Assembly: GCA_963728825.1 (NCBI GenBank)
Contig: CAVSLA010000004.1
Coordinates: 186,001 to 250,000, forward strand
DNA length: 64,000 nt
Direction of reading: 5' to 3'
Source of the DNA: CAVREM01 sp963728825
GTDB lineage: Bacteria; Acidobacteriota; Vicinamibacteria; Vicinamibacterales; CAVVIG01
Shown: positions 1-8,204 of the stretch, piece by piece
Layout: each line of letters begins with the position of its first letter
Position numbering within the stretch: the first letter of the stretch is position 1
Made by a program: the position numbers and the translations under genes
Notes under the pieces: model-generated
The model's database searches: none
The model's input: the letters and a program-made list of their open reading frames with translations, nothing else
What the model was told of the DNA's origin: nothing

Positions 1-1
1 C

Positions 2-1282
2 AGCATGGTCCCGGCGTTTACGGCTGTCGCCCGGACCGCCGGTCGTTCGACGCCACGCCTCAGCATCATCTACGTTGGCAACGGCGCGGCGCTCGGACAC
101 TTCGCGCCACAGGCCGAAGGCGCCGCCTACGAGCTGACGCCGATCCTCCAGCCGTTCGCGCCGTTTCGCGACCGGATGCTGGTGCTGAGCGGCATCGACA
201 ACTCGGTGGCGATGGCGCGTGAAGGCGAACCGCGCGGCGGCCACGGCCGCGTCGCGCCGGCGTTTCTGACCGGTGTTCACGCGCGGCCGACCATCGGCGC
301 CGACTTTCAGGCGGGCACCTCGATCGATCAGATCGCTGCGCGTCACATGGGGACCGATACCCAGCTGGCCTCGCTCGAAGTGGCGGTCGACGCCCCTGAG
401 TTCGGCGGGACGTGCGACACCGGCTTCAGCTGCGTCTACACCAACACCATCTCCTGGCGGACGCCGACCGATCCGCTGCCGATGGAGAACAACCCGCGAA
501 TCCTCTTCGAGCGGATGTTCGGCGACAGCGGCAGCACCGATCCCGCGGCGCGAATCGCCCGGCTCCGCGAGCGGAAGAGCGTCCTCGACGCCATTACCGA
601 CCGGGCCCGCAGCCTCAGCGCCCGGGTCGGCGGAACCGATCGCAACAAGCTCGACGCGTATCTCGAATCGATCCGCGAGGTCGAGCGTGGCATCCAGAAG
701 GCCGAGGAGCAGAGCGCCCGTGAGCTTCCGCTCGTCGAGCAACCGGCCGGGGTTCCCGATACCTTCGAAGCGCACGTCAAGAGCCTCTTCGATCTCCAGG
801 TGTTGGCCTTCCAGGCGGACCTGACCCGGGTCACCACTTTCATGCTGGCCCGGGAGCTGAGCGGTCGTGCCTATCGAGAGGTGGGCGTGTCCGAAGGCTT
901 CCATGCCTTGTCGCATCACGGCAACAACCCCGAGAAGATCACCGCGATGGGCAAGATCAACGTGTATCACTCGACGCTCGTCGCCTATTTCCTCGAGAAG
1001 CTGCAGTCGGTGCAGGACGGGGACGGTTCGCTGCTGGATCACTCGATGGTGTTCTTCGGCAGCGGCATGGGCAACAGCAACGAACACGACCCGCGCGAAC
1101 TGCCGCTGATCCTGGCAGGCGGGGCGGCCGGAACGTTGCCCTCGGGCCGTCACATCCGGTTCAAGAAAGGCAGCGAGCTGCCCAACCTCTACGTGACGAT
1201 GCTCAACAAGCTCGGCGTGCCCGTGGAGGCGGTTGGCGAAGGAAGCACCGGACGACTGCCGCTTGAACCGCTATCGGTCTAA
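2..1282 (+). CDS. DUF1552 family protein (5' end outside the window)
   Basis: The reading frame is open from the left edge of the window and ends with TAA. The first visible ATG (position 5) lies in what looks like the end of the export-signal region typical of DUF1552 proteins, so the true start is probably upstream and about 30-40 residues are missing. The visible 426 codons show the usual DUF1552 pattern: an early IYVGNGAALGHF segment, a GGHGR segment, a long charged helix around residues 180-240, and a C-terminal FFGSGMGNSNEHD stretch. Family members are secreted proteins of unknown activity that usually sit beside DUF1592/DUF1588-type cytochrome proteins in Acidobacteriota and Planctomycetes. 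The next gene, an ankyrin protein, begins 5 bases after the stop and is probably cotranscribed. Confidence 0.85.
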   Translation, partial: SMVPAFTAVARTAGRSTPRLSIIYVGNGAALGHFAPQAEGAAYELTPILQPFAPFRDRMLVLSGIDNSVAMAREGEPRGGHGRVAPAFLTGVHARPTIGADFQAGTSIDQIAARHMGTDTQLASLEVAVDAPEFGGTCDTGFSCVYTNTISWRTPTDPLPMENNPRILFERMFGDSGSTDPAARIARLRERKSVLDAITDRARSLSARVGGTDRNKLDAYLESIREVERGIQKAEEQSARELPLVEQPAGVPDTFEAHVKSLFDLQVLAFQADLTRVTTFMLARELSGRAYREVGVSEGFHALSHHGNNPEKITAMGKINVYHSTLVAYFLEKLQSVQDGDGSLLDHSMVFFGSGMGNSNEHDPRELPLILAGGAAGTLPSGRHIRFKKGSELPNLYVTMLNKLGVPVEAVGEGSTGRLPLEPLSV

Positions 1283-1286
1283 GGCG

Positions 1287-2870
1287 ATGCAACGCATGCG
1301 ACGGAACACGTTCGTCGACAGACCCTTTGTTTCCTTTGTGTCCTTTGCGTCCTTTGTGTTTGTTCTGTCTTCCGTCCTGCCCGCTCAGGGGCAGTCGCTT
1401 CTCGAAGCCGTCAGGCGCGGCGAGCCGGCCGCGGTCGACGCGGCGATTGCCAAGGGCGCCGACGTCAATGCCCGACAGGGCGACGGTGCAACCGCCCTGC
1501 ACTGGGCGGTTCACCACGACGACCGGGAGATGGTCGCCAAGCTGCTTCGCGCCGGCGCCGATGCGAAGGCGGCCAACGAGCTCGGCGTCACACCGTTGAT
1601 GCTCGCGTGCCTCAACGCCAGCCCGCGGATGGTCGACGTTCTGCTCGAGGCGGGCGCCAATCCCGATGCGGCGGCACCGGGCCGCGAAACGCCGCTGATG
1701 GTCGGCTCCTGGACCGGCAGCGGCGAGGTCGTCAGGCTGCTGATCGCCGCCGGAGCTGATGTGAACGCCAAGGAGGCCTCGCGCCAGCAGACCGCGCTGA
1801 TGTGGGCGGCGTCCGAGCGACACGCGGAGATCGTACGGCTCCTCGTCCAGAGTGGCGCTGACCTGCATGCCCGCACTGCGGTGAACCTTCCCAATCGAAA
1901 GCCCGGGATGCGGCCGTCAGGAGCAGCAGCGGCCGGCTTGACCGCGCTGCTCTTCGCGGCGCGGGTCGGCGACGTCGAATCAGCACGGATCCTGCTGGAC
2001 GCCGGCGCGAAGGTCGACGATACCTCCGACGAGGGGCTCAGCGCGCTCGGCTTCGCCACGGTCCGCGGCCAGGTGCCGATGGCGATGTTTCTGCTGACGC
2101 GCGGCGCCGACGCGAATGCCGCAGAGGGCGGCTACTCGCCGCTGCATTGGGCAGCCGGTTCGTGGGAGACGACGCTCACCACCGACGACTTCACGATTGA
2201 GCGTGAAGGGAACGACGAGTGGAATGTCCTCCCCGGCCTCAAGGAAGGAAAGCTCGAGCTCGTCCAGGCGCTGCTGAAGCACGGCGCCGATCCGAATCTG
2301 CGGATGAAGAATGCGCCGCCCCGGGCGGGAGCGACCAAGAACCCGCAGCTGCCGGAGCTCGCCGGCGCAACGCCGTTCTTCCTGGCGGCGATGGCCGGCG
2401 ATGCGGCCGTCATGCAGGCATTGCTCGATGCTGGCGCCGATCCGGCCCTGATCACTGACGTGCGCTCGACGCCGCTGATGGCAGCGGCCGGCGCGGGTCG
2501 CAGCCTGGGCGAGAATTCGTTGAAGCAGGCGCCGCTGCTCGAAGCGGCGAAGCTGGCGGTCAAGTCCGGCGCAGACGTCAACGCGACGGACGCGATCGGG
2601 AATACCGCGTTGCACTACGCCGCCTACCTTCGCGTCGACTCGGTCGTGCAGTTCCTGGTTGAAAGCGGCGCGCGGTTGGACGCGCGCAACAAGTTCGGCG
2701 AGACGCCGCTCTGGCTGTCAGAGCTGGCCCTTCAGTTCTTTGGCGGCGGATCCTATCAAGTCCTTCGTTCGCCGACGGGCGATCTCCTGCGCAAGATGGG
2801 CGCGCCCTCGGTGCAGCCGTCCTACGACCGCGCGCGTCCGCGCGACTGGCCCGACCTGGCGCTCCAGTAG
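1287..2870 (+). CDS. Secreted ankyrin-repeat protein
   Basis: 527 residues. I place the start at ATG 1287, just after the DUF1552 stop; a frame-consistent ATG at 1233 would overlap that gene. The N-terminus is a signal peptide (MQRMRR, then a hydrophobic FVSFVSFASFVF core, ending near PAQGQS). From about residue 35 to the end there are roughly nine ankyrin units, recognisable by TALHWAV, TPLMLA, TALMWAA, SPLHWAAG and TALHYAA cores each followed by an LL-AGA-D turn. Ankyrin repeats mediate protein binding. The pairing with DUF1552 is common in Acidobacteriota, but the role is unknown. The signal-peptide core is encoded by a 9-bp tandem repeat (see the repeat at 1324-1359). Confidence 0.85.
   Translation: MQRMRRNTFVDRPFVSFVSFASFVFVLSSVLPAQGQSLLEAVRRGEPAAVDAAIAKGADVNARQGDGATALHWAVHHDDREMVAKLLRAGADAKAANELGVTPLMLACLNASPRMVDVLLEAGANPDAAAPGRETPLMVGSWTGSGEVVRLLIAAGADVNAKEASRQQTALMWAASERHAEIVRLLVQSGADLHARTAVNLPNRKPGMRPSGAAAAGLTALLFAARVGDVESARILLDAGAKVDDTSDEGLSALGFATVRGQVPMAMFLLTRGADANAAEGGYSPLHWAAGSWETTLTTDDFTIEREGNDEWNVLPGLKEGKLELVQALLKHGADPNLRMKNAPPRAGATKNPQLPELAGATPFFLAAMAGDAAVMQALLDAGADPALITDVRSTPLMAAAGAGRSLGENSLKQAPLLEAAKLAVKSGADVNATDAIGNTALHYAAYLRVDSVVQFLVESGARLDARNKFGETPLWLSELALQFFGGGSYQVLRSPTGDLLRKMGAPSVQPSYDRARPRDWPDLALQ
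1324..1359 (+). repeat. Four 9-bp tandem units CCTTTGTGT within a signal peptide
   Basis: Four consecutive 9-base units (CCTTTGTTT, CCTTTGTGT, CCTTTGCGT, CCTTTGTGT) encode the FVS-FVS-FAS-FVF core of the ankyrin protein's signal peptide. The period is a multiple of three, so copy-number change would lengthen or shorten the hydrophobic core without shifting the frame. Confidence 0.7.
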
Positions 2871-2892
2871 CCGGTCTGTCCGACTCTCGCTT

Positions 2893-3021
2893 TTACAAGA
2901 CGATTCCCGGGGCGAGAAGCGGCGGCGCCTCGGACAGCCATCCGAAGTAACGACCGATCGCCAGTAGACCGATCAAGAGGGCGACGCCGACGAGGTCCAC
3001 CCTGGTCAGCCGCCAACGCAT
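2893..3021 (-). CDS. Possible 42-residue single-span membrane protein
   Basis: A short ORF reads MRWRLTRVDLVGVALL and ends PGIVL then TAA. It has a basic N-terminus, one hydrophobic segment (about residues 8-29) and a proline-rich tail. A GGAAG sequence lies just upstream of the ATG. It starts 14 bases after the stop of the DUF169 gene on the same strand, as the last member of a two-gene operon would. The pattern resembles a genuine small membrane protein, but there is no family match I recognise, and the case rests on codon sense, the ribosome site and position only. Confidence 0.4.
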   Translation of the reverse strand: MRWRLTRVDLVGVALLIGLLAIGRYFGWLSEAPPLLAPGIVL

Positions 3022-3034
3022 GTCTTCCTGCCGT

Positions 3035-3793
3035 TCAACGTTCCGTCCCTCTTACCCCGTCTGTCTGACCCGATGACCAGATTCCTCGATTAGTCGCTTG
3101 CTCGGCTCTTTGCCGGTGAAACTGTTCGAGCGCGGTATTCGCCGCCAGGACGGTATCGAGCTGCTCGAGCACACGGCCGATCGTGTTGCCAGGCACCGTG
3201 AGATACAGCTCGTCGTCGCCCAATCCCGTGTACACGCGATTGCCAATACAGCCGACGCTCGCGACGCCAGCCTGCGCCCGGGTGGCTTCTGGAATCATGG
3301 CGCACGCCGGCCGGCCCATCGCGGTTCCCGCATCGAACACACCGGCCGCCCTGGCTGCCTCAGAGACCAGCATGATCTGCCGTGCGTTGCCGCGAAAGAT
3401 CACGACATCGGGATCGAACGTGGCGCCGGCGAGCGGCGCATAGGCCGCCCACTGCATGGCCTCGGTTCGATGAGGAATCTGGGGAACTTCTTCGCTCTTC
3501 AAATATTTCAACTCGATCATCGTTCCGACGAGCGACTGAAGCTCTCTGGCCTTGTCATCCGAGAGAGCGACGCCGTGAGTGAAGGCGCCGACCGGACAGT
3601 TGGTGTGATCTTCGGGCGCGGTGTAGAACGCGCGTCCCTGTGAGGCTTCGCGCCAGTAGCCGCAACCGGCCGGCTGGGCGCGATCCGCACGGTTCATTCC
3701 GGCCGGGGGCGTGGCGACGAATGCCATCGCGACGGGAGCGCTGGTCAGGCCGAGGTTGGTGAGCGCTGCAATCTGTTGGGTATTGAGGGGCAT
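3035..3793 (-). CDS. DUF169 family protein
   Basis: 252 residues from ATG 3793 (MPLNTQQIAALTN). A longer frame to 3931 exists, but its extra 46 residues are arginine/serine-rich and look non-coding. The protein has the DUF169 hallmarks: an APVAM segment near the N-terminus, GCGYWREA, a cysteine in DHTNCPVGAFTHG, the GRPACAMIPEA segment and VGCIGNRVYTGL near the C-terminus. DUF169 proteins are cytosolic and of unknown activity; their conserved cysteines may bind metal or act as redox thiols (inference). It is divergent from the secreted protein at 3857. A TATATT hexamer about 10 bases upstream of the ATG is a plausible -10 box. Confidence 0.85.
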   Translation of the reverse strand: MPLNTQQIAALTNLGLTSAPVAMAFVATPPAGMNRADRAQPAGCGYWREASQGRAFYTAPEDHTNCPVGAFTHGVALSDDKARELQSLVGTMIELKYLKSEEVPQIPHRTEAMQWAAYAPLAGATFDPDVVIFRGNARQIMLVSEAARAAGVFDAGTAMGRPACAMIPEATRAQAGVASVGCIGNRVYTGLGDDELYLTVPGNTIGRVLEQLDTVLAANTALEQFHRQRAEQATNRGIWSSGQTDGVRGTER

Positions 3794-3856
3794 GCGGCGC
3801 TGAATATAACAGGTACGGCGACAGCCTTGCAGTCGGGTCACGGCGGAGGTTCGCCG

Positions 3857-4306
3857 ATGGCGCGACGCGGCAGAGGACGAATGGTTGCAGGATTGACGGT
3901 GGCGGTCTGCCTCGTGAGCGCGGTTGCGCAATCGCAGTTCGTGTCGACCGGCGATCGGACCTCATCACTGCTGGAGGGCAACTGGCAGTCCTGTCGCGAG
4001 CACGACGGTAAGTACGGTGAACGGGTGTACGACAACACCCTCCCGGGTCTGGGACCGTTCGAACTCCACCTGGGGCCCTACCATGAGTTCGCGTTGTTCC
4101 GCGGGGTGCAGGACGATCACCGCGACCACTCGTCCGACGAGAATCTGCTGCGGCCATTCAATATCGAGGTGATGGCCAACCGGGCCCGACAGAGCTGGGA
4201 AACGGCTGGGCTTAGGTTCGAGGTCGCTCTGGGTGGAGGCGGCCGCGAGGACTGTGAAAGCTGGTTCATCGTCTTGAAGCGGGCGGGCCGTGGCTCGTCA
4301 GATTAG
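3857..4306 (+). CDS. Unknown secreted protein
   Basis: 149 residues. The start at ATG 3857 is chosen because a GGAGG ribosome site lies 8 bases upstream, although the frame is open from 3776. Residues 1-30 form a signal peptide (basic MARRGRGR, hydrophobic VAGLTVAVCLVSAVA, likely cut after AQS). The mature part has two cysteines (SCREH near the start and REDCESW near the end) that could form a disulfide. It also has a segment rich in D and H (DDHRDHSSDEN). I recognise no family. It is divergent from the DUF169 gene. Confidence 0.6.
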   Translation: MARRGRGRMVAGLTVAVCLVSAVAQSQFVSTGDRTSSLLEGNWQSCREHDGKYGERVYDNTLPGLGPFELHLGPYHEFALFRGVQDDHRDHSSDENLLRPFNIEVMANRARQSWETAGLRFEVALGGGGREDCESWFIVLKRAGRGSSD

Positions 4307-4385
4307 GGCGAACCCCATTTACTAGAGCGACTTAACCGCTCCAATCGTCGTGCCGACGGTGGTGTCCAGGGGTGCCCGTGCAACC

Positions 4386-4417
4386 CCCGAAATAGCCCGA
4401 AGAGCCCCCATTTCGGG
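4386..4417. repeat. Inverted repeat just upstream of the carD promoter
   Basis: CCCGAAAT (4386-4393) and ATTTCGGG (4410-4417) form a perfect 8-bp inverted repeat with a 16-base centre, ending 10 bases before the -35 box of the carD promoter. It could be an operator or a weak terminator for the upstream gene. No T-tract follows closely, so an operator is slightly more likely. Confidence 0.4.
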
Positions 4418-4427
4418 CCGTTTGTCG

Positions 4428-4457
4428 TTGTAAACCCACTCCCGCGTGGGCTATACT
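4428..4457 (+). promoter_or_regulatory. Sigma-70-like promoter of carD
   Basis: TTGTAA (4428-4433) and TATACT (4452-4457) are separated by 18 bases. The -10 box matches the consensus at 5 of 6 positions and the -35 at 4 of 6. Transcription would start near 4464, giving a leader of about 55 bases before the GTG start at 4518. Confidence 0.55.
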
Positions 4458-4517
4458 CTTAGGACTGCCGGCACGTTTTCGGCCTTCCATACTGCGCGCT
4501 GCCTTTTAGGGGGAACC

Positions 4518-5102
4518 GTGACATTTCAAGTCGGCGACAAGGTCATCTACCCGAACCATGGTCTCGGCATCGTCGAACGGATCGAGGAGAAGACAATCCT
4601 CGGCACGACCTGCGGCTTTTACCATCTCCGAATCGTGGCCAACGAAACCACCGTGCTCGTTCCGGTGAGCAACGTCGACGGCGTTGGCCTGCGTCGCGCG
4701 ATCGGCGACGACGAAGTCGAGCGGTTGTTCGGGCTGCTCGGCGACGGCAAGATCGACAATCACCAGAACTGGAAAGGGCGTTTCAAGGACAATTCCGACA
4801 AGATGCGGAGCGGGTCGATTTACGACGTGGCCGACGTGCTGAAGAGTCTCACGTTCCTCGCCAAGTCCAAGAGCCTCTCGTTCCGCGAGAAGCGCATGCT
4901 GGACCGGGCGAAGTTCCTCATCATCTCTGAAGTCTCAGAGGTGATGCGCGAGACGGCGGCGTCGATCGAAGGTCGGGTCGATCGCGCGCTGGAGCGCTGC
5001 TTCGTCGCCAAGGCGCGCACCGCGGCCCGTGCCAAAGTGGTCAAGGCGGCGCCGCGCAGCCCGGCGGCAGCGCCGGCGCGCCGGGCGGCCCGCGCGTCGT
5101 AA
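4518..5102 (+). CDS. carD: CarD-family transcriptional regulator with basic tail
   Basis: 194 residues from GTG 4518, preceded by a strong AGGGGG ribosome site; the open frame upstream is promoter sequence. Residues 1-60 form the CarD/TRCF RNA-polymerase-interacting domain (FQVGDKVIYPNHGLGIV, then LRIVANETTVLVPV). Residues 60-160 are the helical CarD C-domain, with the usual SLSFREKRMLDRA segment. CarD binds the RNA polymerase beta subunit and the upstream edge of the promoter bubble, stabilising open complexes. The last 30 residues are an Ala/Lys/Arg/Pro tail (KARTAARAKVV, ending APARRAARAS) resembling histone H1-like tails, which most CarD proteins lack. It is monocistronic: its own promoter precedes it and a hairpin terminator follows. 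Confidence 0.92.
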   Translation: MTFQVGDKVIYPNHGLGIVERIEEKTILGTTCGFYHLRIVANETTVLVPVSNVDGVGLRRAIGDDEVERLFGLLGDGKIDNHQNWKGRFKDNSDKMRSGSIYDVADVLKSLTFLAKSKSLSFREKRMLDRAKFLIISEVSEVMRETAASIEGRVDRALERCFVAKARTAARAKVVKAAPRSPAAAPARRAARAS

Positions 5103-5142
5103 GCTTGAAGGAACGCTGACCAGACCCACGTCAAGGTAAGAT

Positions 5143-5183
5143 CGCCCGCCTGGCGCATATGCGCAGGCGGGCGTTCTTGTTTG
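5143..5183 (+). terminator. Rho-independent terminator after carD
   Basis: A 10-bp perfect stem (CGCCCGCCTG at 5143-5152, CAGGCGGGCG at 5164-5173) encloses an 11-base loop that is itself palindromic, followed directly by TTCTTGTTTG. It lies 40 bases after the carD stop and is the clearest intrinsic terminator in the window. Confidence 0.8.
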
Positions 5184-5235
5184 TGCGGACGTTTTTCGCT
5201 TTAGACTCTTTCTTGTTGCTGGTCTCTTAACCACG

Positions 5236-5958
5236 TTGCTGCTGGCTGCCGTCCGCTCCGCTGCCACCTACCTGCTCGTCTCGCTGTATGTCCTCGTCAC
5301 CGGTCCAATCGGCATGGTGCTGGCGACGGTGTTCGGTTGGAAGGACGTGCTCTATATCTTCGGTCACGGCGGCGTCCGCCTGGCGCTGGCGCTGACCGGC
5401 ATCCGCTACCGCGTCGCCGGACGCGAGCACGTGCCGCTCGATCGCGCCGCGGTCTACTGTGCCAATCACCAGAGCAATGTCGACCCGCCGATTGTCTTCG
5501 ACGCAGTCCACCCGCGGATGCACATCCTTTACAAGCACGAGATCGACCAGATTCCCATTCTGGCGCGAGCCTTCCGCCTGGGCGGCTTCATCCCGGTCGA
5601 TCGCCGGAACAAAGAGGCGGCGATGCGCTCGATCGAGGCGGGCGCGGCATCCATCCGATCGGGCAACTCGTTCCTGATTTTTCCCGAGGGCACGCGGAGC
5701 CGGACGGACGAGCTGCTTCCGTTCAAGAAAGGGGGGTTCGTCATGGCGATCAAGGCGCAGGCGCCCGTCGTGCCGGTCGCCGTGCAGGGAGGGCGGGACG
5801 CGATGCGGCGCGGCAGTTGGATTATCAGGCCCGTCATCTTCAGCATCCGCGTGGGGCGACCGGTCGAAACAGCCGGCACGGACCTGGACGATCGCGATGA
5901 GGTCATCGCCAAGGTTCGTCACGAAATCGAGTCGCTGCTGGCGTTGGGGCCGGTATAG
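5236..5958 (+). CDS. plsC: 1-acyl-sn-glycerol-3-phosphate acyltransferase
   Basis: 240 residues, the usual size for PlsC. It transfers a fatty acyl group to lysophosphatidic acid, making phosphatidic acid at the inner membrane. The catalytic NHxxxxD motif is seen as NHQSNVD at about residues 77-83, and the glycerol-phosphate-binding motif as PEGTRS at about 150-155. A hydrophobic N-terminus (residues 8-32) anchors the protein. The start is uncertain: I use TTG 5236 because no ATG precedes the domain, and there is no strong ribosome site. It is followed 31 bases later by the VWFA protein. Confidence 0.88.
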   Translation: MLLAAVRSAATYLLVSLYVLVTGPIGMVLATVFGWKDVLYIFGHGGVRLALALTGIRYRVAGREHVPLDRAAVYCANHQSNVDPPIVFDAVHPRMHILYKHEIDQIPILARAFRLGGFIPVDRRNKEAAMRSIEAGAASIRSGNSFLIFPEGTRSRTDELLPFKKGGFVMAIKAQAPVVPVAVQGGRDAMRRGSWIIRPVIFSIRVGRPVETAGTDLDDRDEVIAKVRHEIESLLALGPV

Positions 5959-5989
5959 ACTGGGCCTGCCAGCCTGCGGTCGAGGGGTG

Positions 5990-8089
5990 ATGCGTACTCA
6001 CCGGTTGTTCGGCGTGGTCCTTGCCCTGTGTCTTGTTGGTTCCACCGGGGGAGCCGGACACGAGGCGCGCGCCGGACAAGACCAGCCGCGCCAGACGACC
6101 TTCCGCACCGAGGCCAACTACATCCGGGTCGACGTGTATCCCACCTCGAAGGGAGTACCCGTCGCCGATCTTCGCGCGGAAGACTTCGAGCTGTGGGACG
6201 AAGGGGCGCCGCAGACCATCAACGCCTTCGAGCACGTCGTCGTGGCGGGGTCGGTTCCTCAAGACGCGCGGCGTGAGCCGACGAGCGTCGCCGAGTCGCG
6301 GGCGATGCTCGAAAACCCCCGGGCACGGGTGTTCGTGCTGTTCCTCGACTACTACCACGTCGACGTGGCCGGCTCGCGCAACATGCGCGACACGCTGGTC
6401 GACACCCTCGACCGGTTCCTCGGCCCGGAGGATCTGTTCGCGGTGATGACGCCCGAGATGTCGGCGCTCGACCTGTCGTTCGCGCGCAAGACGACGACCA
6501 CGCGGGGAATGCTCGAAAAATACTGGACGTGGGGCGAGCGCGACCAGGTCATTTCGCGGGACCCGCAGGACGAACAGTATCGCCAGTGCTACAGCATTCC
6601 CGCGCCAGACATCGCCGAGGAAATGATCGAGCGGCGGCGCGAGAAGCTCGTCCTCGACGCCCTCCAGGATCTGGTCCGCTACCTGCGCGGGGCGAGAGAG
6701 GAACGCAAGGCGATCCTGACGATCTCCAACGGGTGGCGCCTGTTCAGGCCGAACGACGCCCTCCAGCGCGTCATCGAGCAGAGACGGCCGCCCGACGGCC
6801 TGCCGCCCGTAGGGATCGATCCGCGGACCGGCCGCATCACCACCGAAAACACCAGCGGGCCGCCAGGGTCCACGACAGACGCGGCGTGCGATCGGGATCG
6901 GATGAATCTGGGGCGGCTCGACAACGCGCAGCAGTTCCGCGACATCACGGAAGAGGCGAACCGGGGCAACGCCACTTTCTATCCCATCGATCCGCGGGGG
7001 CTCACCGCCTTCGACGAGCCGATCATGCGCGTCGGACTCGGAGCCCCTCCGTCGCCGCCGCTGCCGCCGAGCGTCGATCGGCAACGTCTCGCGGCGCGGC
7101 TCCAGACGCTGCGAGCGCTCGCCGCCGACACCGACGGCATGGCGATCGTGCAGACCAACGATCTGGAGGGCGGCTTCAAGCGGATCATCGCCGACCTGTC
7201 GTCCTACTACCTGCTCGGCTACTACACGAACCGGCCGATGAACGGACGCTTCCATGCGATTCGTGTCAGGGTGAAGCGTCCGGGCGTCGACGTCCGGGCA
7301 CGACGCGGATATCTGGCGCCAACGGCCGCGGCAGCGACCGCGGTGGCCAACCGAGCCCGAGCGGAGGCCTCGTCGCCACTCGATCCCGCGGTGCTCGAAG
7401 CGCGGGCGGTCGAGGCGGCCATCGCGCCGCTCAACTCGTTGTCGCGCGAGCGTCCGCTTCAGCTGCACGCTGTTGCCGGCTGGCGTCCGGACGCGACCGC
7501 CGCGGTCTGGGCGGTCGGTGAAGTCGCCGCGGCGCCGGTCTGGAAAGCGGGCGCCGACGTCGACATTGCGCTCGTCGCGAAGAGTGGCGAGACCATCGAC
7601 ACCCGCCGGGTAGAGATTGCTGCAGGCTCCCGCTATTTTTCCGCGATGCTGACGCCGGCCGGCGGTCTGTCCGCGGGTGAATACACCGTCAACGCCAGGG
7701 CTCGCGGCCGCGGTGTCGATCCCAATCCGACGAGCGCGTCGATCGTCGTGATGGTCCACGAAGTGCCCCGAGCGACGTCAGCGCTGCTGATCCGCCGCGG
7801 ACCCACCACGGGCAACCGGGAGACGCCAACCGCAGACGTGCGCTTTCGACGCACCGAGCAACTGCGTGTGGAGATTCCCCGGCCCGCGGCGAAGTCAGGA
7901 ACAGCCAGGCTCCTCGATCGCAACGGCAAGCCGCTGCCGCTCCCTGTCACCGCCGCCGTGCGCGACGATGCCAACGGCTCGCGCTGGCACACCGCCCACA
8001 TTGTTCTGGCGCCGCTCGCCCCGGGTGATTACGTGATCGAGCTGTCAGCGACGGAAAGAATCCTGGTGGGATTCAGGGTGGTTCCCTGA
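5990..8089 (+). CDS. VWFA-related acidobacterial-type secreted protein
   Basis: 699 residues from ATG 5990, which has a GAGGGG ribosome site; the frame upstream overlaps plsC and is unlikely to be translated. There is a signal peptide (MRTHRLFGVVLALCLVG), a short beta region (residues 40-90, with VPVADLRAEDFELWDEG), then a von Willebrand A-like domain (about 100-440). That domain has VFVLFLDYYHVD in place of the canonical MIDAS strand and ends with SSYYLLGYYTNRP and RARRGYLAP. This layout is the VWFA-related domain found in many copies in Acidobacteriota. The rest (450-699) is beta-rich and unassigned. The function is unknown; an envelope or protein-interaction role is inferred. Its stop meets the repeat at 8095. 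Confidence 0.85.
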   Translation: MRTHRLFGVVLALCLVGSTGGAGHEARAGQDQPRQTTFRTEANYIRVDVYPTSKGVPVADLRAEDFELWDEGAPQTINAFEHVVVAGSVPQDARREPTSVAESRAMLENPRARVFVLFLDYYHVDVAGSRNMRDTLVDTLDRFLGPEDLFAVMTPEMSALDLSFARKTTTTRGMLEKYWTWGERDQVISRDPQDEQYRQCYSIPAPDIAEEMIERRREKLVLDALQDLVRYLRGAREERKAILTISNGWRLFRPNDALQRVIEQRRPPDGLPPVGIDPRTGRITTENTSGPPGSTTDAACDRDRMNLGRLDNAQQFRDITEEANRGNATFYPIDPRGLTAFDEPIMRVGLGAPPSPPLPPSVDRQRLAARLQTLRALAADTDGMAIVQTNDLEGGFKRIIADLSSYYLLGYYTNRPMNGRFHAIRVRVKRPGVDVRARRGYLAPTAAAATAVANRARAEASSPLDPAVLEARAVEAAIAPLNSLSRERPLQLHAVAGWRPDATAAVWAVGEVAAAPVWKAGADVDIALVAKSGETIDTRRVEIAAGSRYFSAMLTPAGGLSAGEYTVNARARGRGVDPNPTSASIVVMVHEVPRATSALLIRRGPTTGNRETPTADVRFRRTEQLRVEIPRPAAKSGTARLLDRNGKPLPLPVTAAVRDDANGSRWHTAHIVLAPLAPGDYVIELSATERILVGFRVVP

Positions 8090-8094
8090 TTCTT

Positions 8095-8195
8095 GAGATT
8101 TCAGGATCTCAGGATTTCAGGATTTCAGGATCTTCGCCGGTCGCGAAAAGATCCTCAAATCCTGAGATCCTGAGATCCTGAAGTCCTGAGATCTC
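8095..8195. repeat. 8-bp tandem repeat array with complementary arms (family CAGGATTT)
   Basis: The left arm (8095-8134) has about five units of CAGGATTT/CAGGATCT. The right arm (8149-8195) has about six units of the complementary AATCCTGA/GATCCTGA. The two arms can pair over some 35-40 bases around a 14-base centre. It fills the whole gap between two convergent genes, so it may also act as a bidirectional terminator. The same family recurs at 12631-12746. Confidence 0.8.
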
Positions 8196-8204
8196 GTGAT
8201 TTAT

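Noticed and set aside
5903..7759. A 618-residue open frame on the minus strand, opposite the VWFA protein.
   Set aside because: Arg/Asp-rich without any fold pattern, and mirrored codon bias; the plus-strand gene has a ribosome site and signal peptide.
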